Shown here piece after piece: positions 8,187 through 18,383 of a stretch of DNA of 64,000 nucleotides. The stretch lies in the NCBI RefSeq assembly GCF_016469335.1, contig NZ_CP059888.1, positions 1,302,001-1,366,000 on the forward strand. Reading direction: 5' to 3'. Each line of letters begins with the position of its first letter. Position 1 is the first letter of the stretch. The position numbers and the translations under genes were made by a program. A model generated the notes under the pieces. The model did not search any database. It saw nothing but the letters and a program-made list of their open reading frames with translations, and was not told the DNA's origin. The DNA comes from Flocculibacter collagenilyticus. Lineage in GTDB: Bacteria; Pseudomonadota; Gammaproteobacteria; Enterobacterales; Alteromonadaceae.

Positions 8187-9026
8187 ATGCATCAAATTTA
8201 TGATCTTCATTCCCATACAACCCATTCGGACGGAAATTTAACGCCAATTGAGCTTATCGATCGCGCTATAGAGAGAGGTGTAAATATTCTTGCTATTACC
8301 GATCATGATAATATTTCGGCCTTACCGGTTGGGCAGGAATATGTAAGTAATTTACAACTACCATTAACACTAATAAACGGCGTAGAAATTTCAACATCGT
8401 GGACAAGTTTTGAGATCCATATTGTTGGTTTGAATGTTGATGTGAATTGCGAACAATTTCAGCAGCGGCTGTTCACGCAGCGTGAAAAGCGTGAAGAACG
8501 CGCACAGGAAATTGGACGACGCTTAGCCAAGGCGGGAATAGTCAATGGTTATGAAGAAGCTAAGAAACTAGCCGGTGATGCCGCGATAAGTCGTACGCAT
8601 TTTGCAAAATACTTGATTCAGTTAGGCCACGCCAAGTCAATGCAGGGTGTATTTAAAAAGTACCTTGGTCGTGGGAAAACTGGCTATGTCCCAAGTCAAT
8701 GGATTGATATTGCAACAGCTGTACAGTGGATTCACGATGCTGGTGGGGTAGCAGTAGTCGCGCATCCTGCACGTTATGATATGACCGCAAAGTGGCTGCG
8801 CCGATTATTAATTGAGTTCAAGAATGCAGGTGGAGACGGTATGGAGGTGTCTCAGCCACAACAAGCATTGTCTGAACGGCAACAAATGGCAATATACGCT
8901 AAAGAATATGGACTTTATGCATCGGTTGGTTCAGACTTTCATTATCCATCGCCATGGACAGAGCTTGGAAGAAATTTATACCTTCCGAAAGGTTGTGAAC
9001 CAATTTGGACCCTGTTTCAACACTAA
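8187..9026 (+). CDS. rnm: RNase AM (PHP-domain 5'-3' exonuclease, YciV family)
   Basis: 279 residues, a PHP-domain phosphoesterase. The metal-binding motif DLHSHTTHSDG is at the N-terminus, followed by ITDHD and later AHPAR and GSDFH, all expected ligands of the trinuclear metal site. In E. coli the homologue matures 5' ends of 5S, 16S and 23S rRNA and degrades short RNAs including pAp. It lies divergently beside the trp operon exactly as in E. coli (trpL-yciV-yciO). ATG at 8187 follows an AAGGCGA ribosome site. It probably heads a transcript through yciO and scpAB. Confidence 0.9.
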   Translation: MHQIYDLHSHTTHSDGNLTPIELIDRAIERGVNILAITDHDNISALPVGQEYVSNLQLPLTLINGVEISTSWTSFEIHIVGLNVDVNCEQFQQRLFTQREKREERAQEIGRRLAKAGIVNGYEEAKKLAGDAAISRTHFAKYLIQLGHAKSMQGVFKKYLGRGKTGYVPSQWIDIATAVQWIHDAGGVAVVAHPARYDMTAKWLRRLLIEFKNAGGDGMEVSQPQQALSERQQMAIYAKEYGLYASVGSDFHYPSPWTELGRNLYLPKGCEPIWTLFQH

Positions 9027-9061
9027 TGATTACGTTTCACCTAAATTAGGATAAATAATAA

Positions 9062-9682
9062 ATGAGCCAGTTTTTCCACGTGCATCCAGAAAACCCACAA
9101 GCACGTTTAATTAATCAAGCTGTTGAAATTATTAATAACGGTGGTGTTGTTGTTTACCCTACCGATTCAGGCTACGCAATTGGTTGTCATTTAGGTGATA
9201 AAAAGGCGTTAGATAGAATTATTCAAATCCGTCAACTTTCTAAAGAGCACGACTTTACTTTAGTGTGCAAGGATTTATCAGAGCTTTCGGTATATGCGCG
9301 GGTTGAGAATACTGCGTTTAGGTTGTTAAAAAACAATACCCCTGGAGCCTATACATTTATTTTTAAAGGTACCAAAGAAGTACCAAAACGCTTGTTAAAT
9401 CCAAAAAAGAAAACCATCGGTATTCGGGTTCCCGATCACAACATTACACAAGCGTTAGTTGAAGCACTAGACGAGCCATTAATGTCGACGTCGTTAATAT
9501 TGCCGGGCAGTGAGTTTTCTGAAACTGATCCTGATGAGATCCGCAATTATTTAGAAAAGCAGGTCGATTTAATTATTCATGGTGGTTATTTAGCAGAAGC
9601 TCCAACTACAGTGATTGATTTTTCTGAAGGGGATGCAGAGATAGTGCGGGTAGGGCATGGTGACCCATCACCGTTTGAATAA
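9062..9682 (+). CDS. yciO: YciO, Sua5/YrdC-like RNA-binding domain protein
   Basis: 206 residues of the Sua5/YrdC/YciO family. GGVVVYPTDSGYAIGC near the N-terminus corresponds to the nucleotide/threonine-binding region, and RVPDH and a late TTVIDF are family features. TsaC/Sua5 members make threonylcarbamoyl-AMP for the t6A37 tRNA modification. YciO is the paralogous branch whose cellular role is less certain. It starts 35 bases after rnm with an AGGA ribosome site. The position beside rnm favours YciO over TsaC. Confidence 0.9.
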   Translation: MSQFFHVHPENPQARLINQAVEIINNGGVVVYPTDSGYAIGCHLGDKKALDRIIQIRQLSKEHDFTLVCKDLSELSVYARVENTAFRLLKNNTPGAYTFIFKGTKEVPKRLLNPKKKTIGIRVPDHNITQALVEALDEPLMSTSLILPGSEFSETDPDEIRNYLEKQVDLIIHGGYLAEAPTTVIDFSEGDAEIVRVGHGDPSPFE

Positions 9683-9701
9683 TTACTTCGTATAATTTTT
9701 G

Positions 9702-10559
9702 ATGACAAAGCAACAAGTTACGAGTAAACAAGCTGAGGTAAAAGATAATTTTACAGATATAACGGTTCAGCAGCCACTGCCATTAGCGTTTGTTAGAGGT
9801 GAAGTGGTAGTTGAGCAACCGGAAGATCTTTATATTCCTCCTGAAGCACTTGAGGTGTTTTTAGATGCTTTTGAAGGACCACTCGACTTTTTGCTTTATC
9901 TAATAAAAAAGCAAAAATTTGACATTATCGACTTACCGATTCAAGAAATTACTTTGCAATACATGGAGTATGTAGAGTTAATGAAAGACTTAAAGCTTGA
10001 ATTAGCGGCTGAGTATTTAGTTATGGCTGCAATTCTAGCTGAAATAAAAAGTCGACTATTACTACCAGTTCATGCGCACCCGTCAGATGAGTTTGACGAC
10101 CCTAGAGCTGAATTAATAAAACGCCTTCAAGAATATGAAAAGTATAAACACTCTGCGCAGGAGCTCGATTTATTACCACGTGAATCGCGCGACTTTTATC
10201 TTGCAAATGTTGATGTTGCTGAGGGATGCTCACCAACAATCATATTACCCAACGTGGCGCTGCAAGACTTAGCCATCGCCATGCAACAAGTTTTAAAACG
10301 TGCTTCTGCATTTAGTCACCACCATATCGAAAAAGAAGCACTTTCTACCCGAGAAAGAATGAGCGCTATTTTAGCTTACTTAAATGGTACCGATGGCTTT
10401 GTACCCTTTGAGGCCTTGTTTACTGTTGAGGAGGGGAAGCAAGGTGTGGTAGTAACCTTTTTAGCAGTGTTAGAACTGATTAAAGAGTCTTATATAGATA
10501 TTGTTCAAACAGCGCCTTTTACGCAAATCAATGTTAAAGCGCGTCACTTTCAGGCATAA
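9702..10559 (+). CDS. scpA: Segregation and condensation protein A
   Basis: 285 residues counted from ATG at 9702; a TTG one codon earlier is possible. The kleisin signature FEGPLDFLLYLIKKQKFDI begins the conserved N-terminal domain, with an acidic central part and a C-terminal winged-helix region. ScpA bridges the SMC heads with ScpB to form the SMC-ScpAB condensin. The N-terminal extension of about 50 residues before FEGPLD is common in Vibrio-like ScpA. scpB follows 58 bases later. Presence of scpAB implies this lineage may use SMC-ScpAB rather than, or beside, MukBEF. Confidence 0.92.
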   Translation: MTKQQVTSKQAEVKDNFTDITVQQPLPLAFVRGEVVVEQPEDLYIPPEALEVFLDAFEGPLDFLLYLIKKQKFDIIDLPIQEITLQYMEYVELMKDLKLELAAEYLVMAAILAEIKSRLLLPVHAHPSDEFDDPRAELIKRLQEYEKYKHSAQELDLLPRESRDFYLANVDVAEGCSPTIILPNVALQDLAIAMQQVLKRASAFSHHHIEKEALSTRERMSAILAYLNGTDGFVPFEALFTVEEGKQGVVVTFLAVLELIKESYIDIVQTAPFTQINVKARHFQA

Positions 10560-10617
10560 TGTCGGCCAAAATACTCCGCCTAACATTAGGCTAGTCAACA
10601 AACAATGAAATAACGAT

Positions 10618-11238
10618 ATGGCGACAAAGATAACGGATGAACAATTAAAACAGCTGATTGAAGCCGCTATTTTTGTATCTGATACGCCTCAAACAGCTGC
10701 ATCGTTGAAAGCGACTGTGTTATTAGATTTGAATGTGAGTCATTCTCGTATTAATAAAATCATAAAAGATTTAGAGTTAGATTACGTGGCTAGAGGGATA
10801 AACTTAGTTAAAGTTGCATCGGGTTATCGATTTCAAAGCAACACATCGCTAAGTCCTTGGTTGTCAAATATGTGGCAAGAAAAAGCGCCGAAATACTCCC
10901 GCGCTTTACTCGAAACGCTCTCTTTAATTGCGTATAAACAGCCAATTACAAGAGGTGAAATTGAAAATATTCGAGGTGTTAGCGTAAGTTCTACTATTAT
11001 TAAAACGCTAATCGAAAGAGATTGGATAAAAGTGATTGGTCATAAAGAGGTGCCGGGCAAGCCCGCACTGTATGCGACAACTAACGAGTTCTTGAATTAT
11101 TTTTCGTTGCAAGCGTTAGAGCAATTGCCAGAGTTACAAGATGTTTCAATATCTGATTTAAACAGTCAAGGAGAGTTAACCAGCTCTCTTCAACAAAATA
11201 AAGAATACAACAAAGAAGAAGTCACAATTAATGAGTGA
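10618..11238 (+). CDS. scpB: Segregation and condensation protein B
   Basis: 206 residues with two winged-helix domains. The core [20 protein letters not shown] is the ScpB signature, followed by [19 protein letters not shown]. It dimerises and binds ScpA in the SMC condensin complex acting on the nucleoid. The last eight bases overlap the rluB start (11231), so translation of the two is probably coupled. The C-terminal tail after residue 175 is Gln/Ser/Glu-rich and looks disordered. Confidence 0.93.
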   Translation: MATKITDEQLKQLIEAAIFVSDTPQTAASLKATVLLDLNVSHSRINKIIKDLELDYVARGINLVKVASGYRFQSNTSLSPWLSNMWQEKAPKYSRALLETLSLIAYKQPITRGEIENIRGVSVSSTIIKTLIERDWIKVIGHKEVPGKPALYATTNEFLNYFSLQALEQLPELQDVSISDLNSQGELTSSLQQNKEYNKEEVTINE

Positions 11239-12085
11239 AAAATTGCAAAAAGTACTTGCGCGAGCAGGTGTAGGATCGCGTCGTGAGATGGAGTCTGTCA
11301 TTGCAGAAGGGCGCGTAAGCGTTGATGGCAAAGTAGCTACATTGGGCGATCGTGTTGAACCAACTCAAAAAGTAAGAGTTGACGGCCGCGAGATAAAAAT
11401 AAGCAGTGAACAAGACACGGTTTGCCGTGTACTTATGTACCATAAGCCTGAGGGTGAATTATGCACTCGCCATGATCCTGAGGGCAGAAAAACGGTATTT
11501 GATCGGCTACCTAAGTTAAGAGAAGGACGTTGGATTGCGATAGGTAGGTTGGACATAAACACCAGTGGCTTGTTGATGTTTACCACTGATGGCGAACTGG
11601 CTAATCGTTTAATGCATCCAAAATTTGAAATTGAGCGTGAATATGCGGTACGCGTATTTGGTGAAGTTGATGATGCAATGTTACAGCGTTTACGCAATGG
11701 CGTAACCCTTGAAGATGGACCAGCTAAATTCAAAAGCATAAAGAATGCGGGTGGAGAAGGCATTAATCATTGGTTTCATGTAATGCTAACCGAAGGTCGC
11801 AATCGTGAAGTTAGGCGCCTGTGGGAATCTCAAGGGGTGCAAGTTTCGCGATTAATTCGTGTACGTTATGGCGATTTAGAGCTTGAAAAATCACTACCGC
11901 AGGGCGGCTGGAAAGAGCTTGAGTTAGGTAAGGTGAACTACCTGCGTAAGTTAGTTGAGTTAAGACCCGAGCGAGAAACGAAAGTTAAGCCAATAGAGCG
12001 ACGTTCTGCTAAGAGAAAGCAAACGGCACAAATTCGCAGAGCGGTAAAAAAGCATAATATCAGAAAGAAAAGCGGTAAGAGTTAA
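11231..12085 (+). CDS. rluB: 23S rRNA pseudouridine(2605) synthase
   Basis: 284 residues. An N-terminal S4 RNA-binding domain ([18 protein letters not shown]) precedes the RsuA/RluB catalytic domain with [11 protein letters not shown], whose Asp is the nucleophile, and [12 protein letters not shown] basic tail of about 35 residues ([14 protein letters not shown]) resembles the C-terminal extension of RluB rather than RluE/RluF. It isomerises a uridine in helix 93 of 23S rRNA. It overlaps scpB and is followed by a strong shared terminator at 12117. Confidence 0.93.
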   Translation: MSEKLQKVLARAGVGSRREMESVIAEGRVSVDGKVATLGDRVEPTQKVRVDGREIKISSEQDTVCRVLMYHKPEGELCTRHDPEGRKTVFDRLPKLREGRWIAIGRLDINTSGLLMFTTDGELANRLMHPKFEIEREYAVRVFGEVDDAMLQRLRNGVTLEDGPAKFKSIKNAGGEGINHWFHVMLTEGRNREVRRLWESQGVQVSRLIRVRYGDLELEKSLPQGGWKELELGKVNYLRKLVELRPERETKVKPIERRSAKRKQTAQIRRAVKKHNIRKKSGKS

Positions 12086-12116
12086 TTAATCGTTTTGAGC
12101 TGTATGAGTCATGATC

Positions 12117-12144
12117 AAAAAAGGTGCGTAAAGGCACCTTTTTT
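12117..12144. terminator. Bidirectional intrinsic terminator between rluB and yciK
   Basis: Perfect 11-bp stem AAAAAAGGTGC/GCACCTTTTTT with a six-base loop. The A-run on one side and T-run on the other allow it to stop both the rluB transcript and the convergent yciK transcript. Confidence 0.92.
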
Positions 12145-12164
12145 AGTGTAAAACTAGTCAAAGG

Positions 12165-12911
12165 CTAGTTTTTTGGTTGAGCATCAATTGATTGACCTGT
12201 TGTATTCACACTTTCATCAGACATTAAATATAGATACGGTGACATAATATCTTCAGGTGTTTTAAGGTTTTCAACGTTCTCTGACGGGTACGCTTTTGCG
12301 CGCATCATCGTACGCGTCGCGCCAGGGTTAATACAGTTACAGCGAATGCTTGTATTTTCAAACTCATCGGCAATAGTTTGCATTAAACCTTCAACTGCAA
12401 ACTTTGAGGTAGAATAAGCACCCCAAAAAGCCCTGCCTTTTCTGCCAACACCGCTTGAGGTAAAAATGATTGATGCATTTTCAGCTTTTTTAAGTACAGG
12501 CAGTAGCGCCTGAGTCATTATAAACGGTGCATTAACATTTACCTGCATAATATCTAGCCAGTCTTTTTCTGCAATATGTGCAAGCGGGCTTAACGCAACA
12601 AATAAACCGGCATTATGCAAAACACCATCAAGCTTACCGAACTGTTGTTCTATTGTTGATGCCATATCAATGTAGTTTTGCTTAGTTGCACCACGTAAGT
12701 CGAGCGGAATAATAGCTGGCTGCATTTTATTTAAAGCCACAATCTCATCGTATACGTACTCAAGTTTTTGAACCGTTTTACCTAATAAAATTACAGTGGC
12801 TCCATATTGAGCATATGACAACGCGGCTTGACGGCCTATACCATCACCAGCACCTGTGACTAATATTGTTTTACCTTCAAGACAGCGGTCACTTGCTCTA
12901 AAATTATGCAT
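12165..12911 (-). CDS. yciK: Short-chain dehydrogenase/reductase, YciK family
   Basis: 248 residues of a classical SDR. TGAGDGIG near residues 20-27 is the Rossmann cofactor loop, HNAG follows, and the catalytic Ser/Tyr/Lys are in FTSSGVGRKG...YSTSKFA. The N-terminus ILVTGAGDGIGRQAALSYA closely follows E. coli YciK, and the gene neighbours sohB and rluB as in E. coli. The physiological substrate of YciK is not established. The gene is monocistronic and convergent with rluB. Confidence 0.9.
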   Translation of the reverse strand: MHNFRASDRCLEGKTILVTGAGDGIGRQAALSYAQYGATVILLGKTVQKLEYVYDEIVALNKMQPAIIPLDLRGATKQNYIDMASTIEQQFGKLDGVLHNAGLFVALSPLAHIAEKDWLDIMQVNVNAPFIMTQALLPVLKKAENASIIFTSSGVGRKGRAFWGAYSTSKFAVEGLMQTIADEFENTSIRCNCINPGATRTMMRAKAYPSENVENLKTPEDIMSPYLYLMSDESVNTTGQSIDAQPKN

Positions 12912-13115
12912 TTTAGCCCCTTTATTAGTGAATTATGGAATTTTTTGCGCATAGTAGCGTTTAGCCTAAAAAAATGCACGGGAATTAAGCTAGAATGAGG
13001 AAATTCTGGTAGCTTATTTTTTTATATTGGGTTAATTTAACTGGTCTAAGGTGTTATACCATATAAAATATAAATCAGAAAAAGAACAAAAATATCTGCA
13101 TTTTGGGGAGAAAAA

Positions 13116-15572
13116 ATGAAAAAGCTATTATTGAGCATTTCGATAGCAAGTGCTCTAGGCCTGACAGGCTGTGGCGGTGGAGAAAGCCTAGAAGATGTTA
13201 AAAATAACTCTGAGCCTGTTGTAGCAGCATCTCGAGTTCTATTCGATCCTTCCAATGGTGTTTTATCTGCGCCGAACGATTTATTATTTAGTGGCACTAC
13301 CGATGGCACATTAAACATGCCAGACGAATCAGCAGCAATAGCTGCAGGCATGGCGCCTGACTATTCTGATCCGGCTGTTGCACTGGGTGCATTGGATGGT
13401 TGGTCGACTCAAAACCCATTTGTGATTAATTTAGCTTTCGACCAAGGCGTTTCACTTAATGCTGATTCTGCGCAACAGCCAGGCTCGGTAAGAATTTATG
13501 AAGTAGAGCTGACTGGCCCATTGAGTGCTGATGCAGAGTGTCAAGCGGCTCCACAAGCTGGATTACCATGTAAGCCAATTGCAGAGCTTACGTTTGGCGT
13601 TGATTTTGTGACCAAGGCTCAAGGCAGTGGCGTAGCGGTTGTTCCACTGAAGCCGCTTAAACCTGCGACGGGTTATATTGTTGCGTTAACTAATCAGTTA
13701 AGTGATAGCAATGGTAATGCACTTCAACCTTCTTCAACCTATGGCTTAGTAAAACAAGATATTGAAACTAAACCATTGGCAACCGAAGCTCAGCTTGGTC
13801 TACAAAAAGTTATTAATAATTATGAAAATATAGTACAAAGCTTTGGTGTAGATAAAGAAGCCATTATTTATACATCAGCGATGACAACGCAATCGGTTGG
13901 TAATGTGCTTGGAACTGTGAAGCAGTTAATGGCTGCAAATCCAGCACAAATGCCTGCTGTTTCAGTAACAAATACAGGTGTAACTGTATTTGATGCGCTT
14001 GTTTCACAGCAACTATTAGACCCTACCGATCCCAATTCAGCTGTATTTAAAACGGCACAATTGTACTCAGGTAGTATTACGGTTCCTTACTATTTAGGTA
14101 CTCCTACACTTGAGCTGGATGCTGAAGGCAATCCTAGTGTTAACTTTACTCCTTGGAGTGCTGCCTGTGATAGTGCCGCGACTTTAGCAGGTTTTGTTGC
14201 TCAAGGTGGAGAAATACCACAGCAGCCAGTAAGTGAAAACGATGGCTTCTGCCAGCTGGTAAGTAGTGGAACGTTACGTGATTTAGGTGTTGATACAGCT
14301 AGACATTTGACAAAATATAACACTATTCCAGAGGTGAAAAGCCTACAGACGCTTGATGTGCAAATGACAACGCCTGACATGACCATGATGAATGGTGTTC
14401 GTGCATCTTTAGGGCTGTCGCCGTTAACAATGCCGGAAGCAGGCTGGCCAGTTGTTATGCTACAACATGGTATCACTTCCAAAAAAGAAGATATGCTAGC
14501 AATTACTGGCGCATTATCTTTGCAAGGCTTTGCAACAGTTGCAATTGATCACCCATTACATGGTTCTCGCGGGTTTGATTTAACTGGAGATGGTGTTGAT
14601 GAAGTAAATGCGTCAACCGTTTCTGCTACTCATTATTTAAATTTAGCTGACTTACTAATCGGTCGTGATAATTTACGCCAAAGTGTGTCTGACATGCTAG
14701 CATTACGTCTTGGTTTAAATATGACGACCGGGGCTGATGTAGATGGCAGTACAGTGTATGTGCTAGGTCACTCTTTAGGTGCTATTTCATCTACTAAATT
14801 TACTGCAGTGACGAATGCACCAACTGGTGTGCCAATGTTGGATGCATCTTATCAGGTTAAAGCTGCCTCTTTAGCGATGCCTGGAGGCGGGATTGCTCCA
14901 TTGCTTATTGAGTCTGGTTCATTTGGTGATCTCGTGAAAGGTTCAGTGTTACTTGGTACTGGGGATAATATTTCTGCTGAATTAGCAGCATTTATAGAAA
15001 ACCAACCCGACGCTGCATGTATTCCACTTGCCGCAAGTGCTGAAGCATATGCTGCATGTCAAACAGATGCATATTTAACTCAACTTGTTACTAATGGTGA
15101 ATCAGCGAAGTTAGCGCAAGTATCAAGCACGATGGCTAGCTTCACCTTTGCAGCGCAAACTGTTATTGATGCGGGCGATCCTAACAACTACGCTCAACAT
15201 ATTGTGGTGAATGAAACACCAGTGCATATGATTGAGGTTGTAGGTGACGGCGACCAAAACTTAAGTGACCAAGTTATTCCAAACCAAACAGTCAACACGC
15301 CACTTGGCGGCACCGAGCCATTGGCAGGTATTATGATGTTGAATGGCATTTCTGACACTACAGCAGTTGCTGAAGGTAATGTGTCTGGCATTGTAAGGTT
15401 TACTAAAGGTCATCATAGCTCTATTCTTGACCCGCGCACACGTGACTCTTCACCAGATGCTGCGATGAGTGCACGGGCTACTGCTGAAATGCAGCAACAA
15501 GTTGCTACCTATTTTGCTAGTGGTGCTAAAGTGATTTCTGTAACTGACTCAGAGGTTGTTGCTGGAAACTAA
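13116..15572 (+). CDS. Pla-1/cef-type extracellular lipase, lipoprotein
   Basis: 818 residues. The signal peptide ends in the lipobox LTGC (Cys about residue 19), so the protein is an outer-membrane or surface lipoprotein. The N-terminal region with VLFDPSNGVLSAPNDLLFSGT is characteristic of the VolA/Pla-1/cef family. The alpha/beta-hydrolase elbow GHSLG places the nucleophile at Ser553. A late GHHSS may supply the catalytic His. Vibrio VolA is a surface lysophospholipase that releases fatty acids. It sits between yciK and sohB as an insertion relative to E. coli order and ends at a strong terminator (15608). Confidence 0.87.
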   Translation: MKKLLLSISIASALGLTGCGGGESLEDVKNNSEPVVAASRVLFDPSNGVLSAPNDLLFSGTTDGTLNMPDESAAIAAGMAPDYSDPAVALGALDGWSTQNPFVINLAFDQGVSLNADSAQQPGSVRIYEVELTGPLSADAECQAAPQAGLPCKPIAELTFGVDFVTKAQGSGVAVVPLKPLKPATGYIVALTNQLSDSNGNALQPSSTYGLVKQDIETKPLATEAQLGLQKVINNYENIVQSFGVDKEAIIYTSAMTTQSVGNVLGTVKQLMAANPAQMPAVSVTNTGVTVFDALVSQQLLDPTDPNSAVFKTAQLYSGSITVPYYLGTPTLELDAEGNPSVNFTPWSAACDSAATLAGFVAQGGEIPQQPVSENDGFCQLVSSGTLRDLGVDTARHLTKYNTIPEVKSLQTLDVQMTTPDMTMMNGVRASLGLSPLTMPEAGWPVVMLQHGITSKKEDMLAITGALSLQGFATVAIDHPLHGSRGFDLTGDGVDEVNASTVSATHYLNLADLLIGRDNLRQSVSDMLALRLGLNMTTGADVDGSTVYVLGHSLGAISSTKFTAVTNAPTGVPMLDASYQVKAASLAMPGGGIAPLLIESGSFGDLVKGSVLLGTGDNISAELAAFIENQPDAACIPLAASAEAYAACQTDAYLTQLVTNGESAKLAQVSSTMASFTFAAQTVIDAGDPNNYAQHIVVNETPVHMIEVVGDGDQNLSDQVIPNQTVNTPLGGTEPLAGIMMLNGISDTTAVAEGNVSGIVRFTKGHHSSILDPRTRDSSPDAAMSARATAEMQQQVATYFASGAKVISVTDSEVVAGN

Positions 15573-15607
15573 CATCTAGTTCAAACAACTAAATTGCTTT
15601 ATATATT

Positions 15608-15633
15608 AGCCCGGCTTAGTCCGGGCTTTTTAT
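15608..15633 (+). terminator. Intrinsic terminator after the lipase gene
   Basis: Stem AGCCCGG/CCGGGCT with a six-base loop (15608-15614 with 15621-15627), followed by TTTTATTTTT. It lies 36 bases after the lipase stop. Confidence 0.92.
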
Positions 15634-15694
15634 TTTTATAAATATCCCAATATTAGTTCAATGAACTTGTATGTGATGAAGTAAAGGATAAAAA

Positions 15695-16696
15695 GTGGAA
15701 TTTTTATATGATTATGGTTTGTTTTTCGCGAAGGCGGTAACAATAGTATTAACTGTATTAGTTATTGTGGGTATTGTGGTGGGTGCTACGGCAAAACCTA
15801 AAGCGAAAAGTGGTGAACTTGAATTAGAAAATCTTTCTGAGCATTTTGAAGATGTTAAGCACTCTCTAGAGGCTGAAATCCTGTCCAAAGACGAATTAAA
15901 ACAGCTTGAGAAGAAAAGAAAAAAAGAAAGTAAGAAAGCACTAGAAAATAAATCGAGATTATTCGTAATCGATTTTAAAGGCAGTATCGACGCTCATGAA
16001 GTCGCATCATTAAGAGAAGAGATAACGGCACTTTTGACATTCGCTAATGAAAAAGATGAAGTATTAGTAAAAGTAGAAAGTGGAGGAGGTGTGGTTCATG
16101 GTTATGGCCTTGCAGCATCGCAATTAAAACGCATTAAAGACGCAGGTATTAAGCTAACTGTTGCGGTTGATAAAGTGGCCGCGAGTGGTGGCTATATGAT
16201 GGCATGTGTAGCTGACAGAGTAGTAGCGGCCCCGTTCGCAATTTTAGGCTCAATTGGTGTTATTGCACAATTACCAAACTTCAACAAACTACTACAAAAG
16301 AACAATATTGAATTTGAACAATTAACTGCTGGTGAATATAAGCGTACTCTGACGATGTTTGGAGAAAATACGGAAGTTGGAAGAGCAAAATTTCGTGAAG
16401 AACTTGAAGAGACACATACTCTTTTTAAACGCTTTGTTGAAGAAAATAGACCGTCGCTCAATATAGCAGAAGTTGCTACTGGTGAGCACTGGTTTGGCAC
16501 CCTAGCGAAAGAAAAGGGATTAGTAGACGAATTAATAACGAGTGATGATTATTTAATGAATCAAAAGGATAAGATGATTTTTGCTATTAAGTATAGCGAG
16601 AAAAAAGGACTGGCCGACAAGTTGAATATTCCGTTCACAAAAGCCATTGATCACGTATGGAATAAGGTTTTTCAACAAGGCATAAATCGTTATTAA
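15695..16696 (+). CDS. sohB: Probable inner-membrane protease SohB, S49 family
   Basis: 333 residues from a GTG start at 15695; AAGGA lies 8 bases upstream and no ATG is suitably placed. One N-terminal membrane segment (about residues 10-30) is followed by a charged coiled region and an S49 protease domain. Ser164 in AASGGYMM and Lys216 in EYKRTLT match the Ser-Lys dyad of the SppA/SohB family. SohB was found in E. coli as a multicopy suppressor of degP loss and acts from the inner membrane; its substrates are poorly known. Position near yciK and topA matches E. coli. Confidence 0.92.
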   Translation: MEFLYDYGLFFAKAVTIVLTVLVIVGIVVGATAKPKAKSGELELENLSEHFEDVKHSLEAEILSKDELKQLEKKRKKESKKALENKSRLFVIDFKGSIDAHEVASLREEITALLTFANEKDEVLVKVESGGGVVHGYGLAASQLKRIKDAGIKLTVAVDKVAASGGYMMACVADRVVAAPFAILGSIGVIAQLPNFNKLLQKNNIEFEQLTAGEYKRTLTMFGENTEVGRAKFREELEETHTLFKRFVEENRPSLNIAEVATGEHWFGTLAKEKGLVDELITSDDYLMNQKDKMIFAIKYSEKKGLADKLNIPFTKAIDHVWNKVFQQGINRY

Positions 16697-16729
16697 ACGT
16701 GACGATAATTAGTGATTGCTAGAAAGACC

Positions 16730-16762
16730 ACGCAATAAGCATCGAAAAGGTGCTTATTGCGT
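16730..16762. terminator. Strong hairpin between convergent sohB and symporter genes
   Basis: Perfect 12-bp inverted repeat ACGCAATAAGCA/TGCTTATTGCGT with a nine-base loop, in the gap between two converging genes. There is no T-run on either side, so it is not a textbook intrinsic terminator. A transcript-end hairpin for both genes is the most likely role. Confidence 0.55.
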
Positions 16763-16836
16763 AGAAAAGATACATATTATGTAACTCTTTTAGAACAATA
16801 GAGAGCAGTAAAACTCGTTACAGCCTCATCGTCTTA

Positions 16837-18204
16837 CTAAGCTTTTTCTGAGCTCCCGTGTAAATGGTGGAAATCTACCGACTCAGCTTCAGTACCTGCT
16901 GCTGGGTTATTAAATACGTTCGCATCAAATTCTTTTTCTGATTTACCCACTATACATGAAACCATACAGTCACCGGTTACATTCACAGCGGTACGAGTCA
17001 TATCTAGTAAGCGATCTACACCTATAATTAGTGCTATCCCTTCAACTGGTAAGCCAACTTGCTGCAATACCATGGCTAACATGATTAGCCCTACACCAGG
17101 AACGCCTGCTGTACCAATTGAAGCTAGAGTTGCAGTTAAGATTACCATTAAATAATCAGACACTGTTAAATCTACATTAAAGGCTTGCGCAATAAATACC
17201 GTGGCAACACCTTGCATAATTGCAGTGCCATCCATATTGATAGTTGCGCCCAACGGTACAGTAAAAGATGCAATACTATTTTTTACACCAAGCTTTTTAG
17301 TCGCTGTTTCTAGTGTTACCGGCATAGTTGCATTACTACTAGATGTGCTAAACGCAAACAGTGTTGCATCTTTCATCTTCTTTAAAAAAATAGCAGGATT
17401 TAGCCCAGTAAGCATCTTCAGTAGGACAGGGTAAACCACTAGTGCATGTATAAATAACACCGCTAAAACTAACCCAAAGTACAGTGAAAGTTTTATAATT
17501 ATACCGAGGCCAATCGTTGTGAATAGCTTTGCCATTAAACAAAAAACACCATAGGGTGCTAAATTCATTAAAATGGTAACCAGCTTCATGATCACAACGT
17601 TTAAGTCTGAAAATAATGTATTTAAACGTTCACCGGTAGTGCCAGATAATGCTAGTGCAATGCCAAAAAGCAATGCAAAAACAATAACCTGTAACATGTT
17701 CCCTTTTGCCATAGCATCAATGGGGTTAGTTGGGAACATGTCAATAAATACTTGTGCTAATGATGGTGCTTCCTTAGCTGTGAAGTTAACATCAGCTGTT
17801 AAATTCGCGCCGACGCCTGGTGATACAATCAGGGCAAGCGTTATCGCAGTAGTGATAGCGATCGCTGTGGTTAGTAAATATAAGCCAACGGCTTTTCCGC
17901 CTAATCGGCCAAGCTTAGAGGTATCGTTTAACGAACAAGTACCACATACCAGTGATACAAACACCATAGGTACCACAAGCATCTTCAAACTTGATACAAA
18001 TATTTGCCCACCGATATTAAAAATACCGTCTACAAAAAATTCCTTTACAGAAAAAGTAAAAACGCCAAGATCTAACGCAAGCGGGTTTTGGCCACTGTCA
18101 GTCAGAAGATTAAAGAACATGCCAACCGTTATACCTAAACCCATACCAATCAGTATGCGTGTGGTAAGACCTAGTTTTTTATTTGAAGTCATAGATGTAC
18201 TCAT
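16837..18204 (-). CDS. Dicarboxylate/amino acid:cation symporter (DAACS family)
   Basis: 455 residues with about eight membrane segments plus re-entrant loops. Family signatures are FSTSSSNATMPVT (the serine-rich hairpin 1), ATINMDGTAIMQG (TM7 NMDGT motif) and DMTRTAVNVTGD (TM8 substrate site), as in GltP/GltT glutamate-aspartate carriers. It probably takes up acidic amino acids or C4-dicarboxylates with Na+ or H+ at the inner membrane. The Arg in DMTRTA corresponds to the residue that favours acidic substrates in the family; the exact substrate is not deducible. The gene appears monocistronic. Confidence 0.88.
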   Translation of the reverse strand: MSTSMTSNKKLGLTTRILIGMGLGITVGMFFNLLTDSGQNPLALDLGVFTFSVKEFFVDGIFNIGGQIFVSSLKMLVVPMVFVSLVCGTCSLNDTSKLGRLGGKAVGLYLLTTAIAITTAITLALIVSPGVGANLTADVNFTAKEAPSLAQVFIDMFPTNPIDAMAKGNMLQVIVFALLFGIALALSGTTGERLNTLFSDLNVVIMKLVTILMNLAPYGVFCLMAKLFTTIGLGIIIKLSLYFGLVLAVLFIHALVVYPVLLKMLTGLNPAIFLKKMKDATLFAFSTSSSNATMPVTLETATKKLGVKNSIASFTVPLGATINMDGTAIMQGVATVFIAQAFNVDLTVSDYLMVILTATLASIGTAGVPGVGLIMLAMVLQQVGLPVEGIALIIGVDRLLDMTRTAVNVTGDCMVSCIVGKSEKEFDANVFNNPAAGTEAESVDFHHLHGSSEKA

Positions 18205-18383
18205 ATAAAAATAAGTAATTAGATTATTTTTGTTGTTGTATAAAAGCGTAGATTACCAGTCTCGGGATATTTTTTCAGTGAGAATTGTTAATTTTTTTAA
18301 CTTAATAATGACGCAAGAAAGAATATTGAGTTAAGATAGCGCTCTAATAATTACAAACAATAATTTTGCAAGGGAGTAGTTTC

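Noticed and set aside
9699-9701. TTG start for scpA one codon upstream
   Set aside because: ATG at 9702 is equally placed and needs no alternative codon; the difference is one residue.
17573-18208. 211-residue plus-strand frame opposite the symporter gene
   Set aside because: It is a shadow of the DAACS gene, whose membrane segments and motifs are unmistakable on the minus strand.
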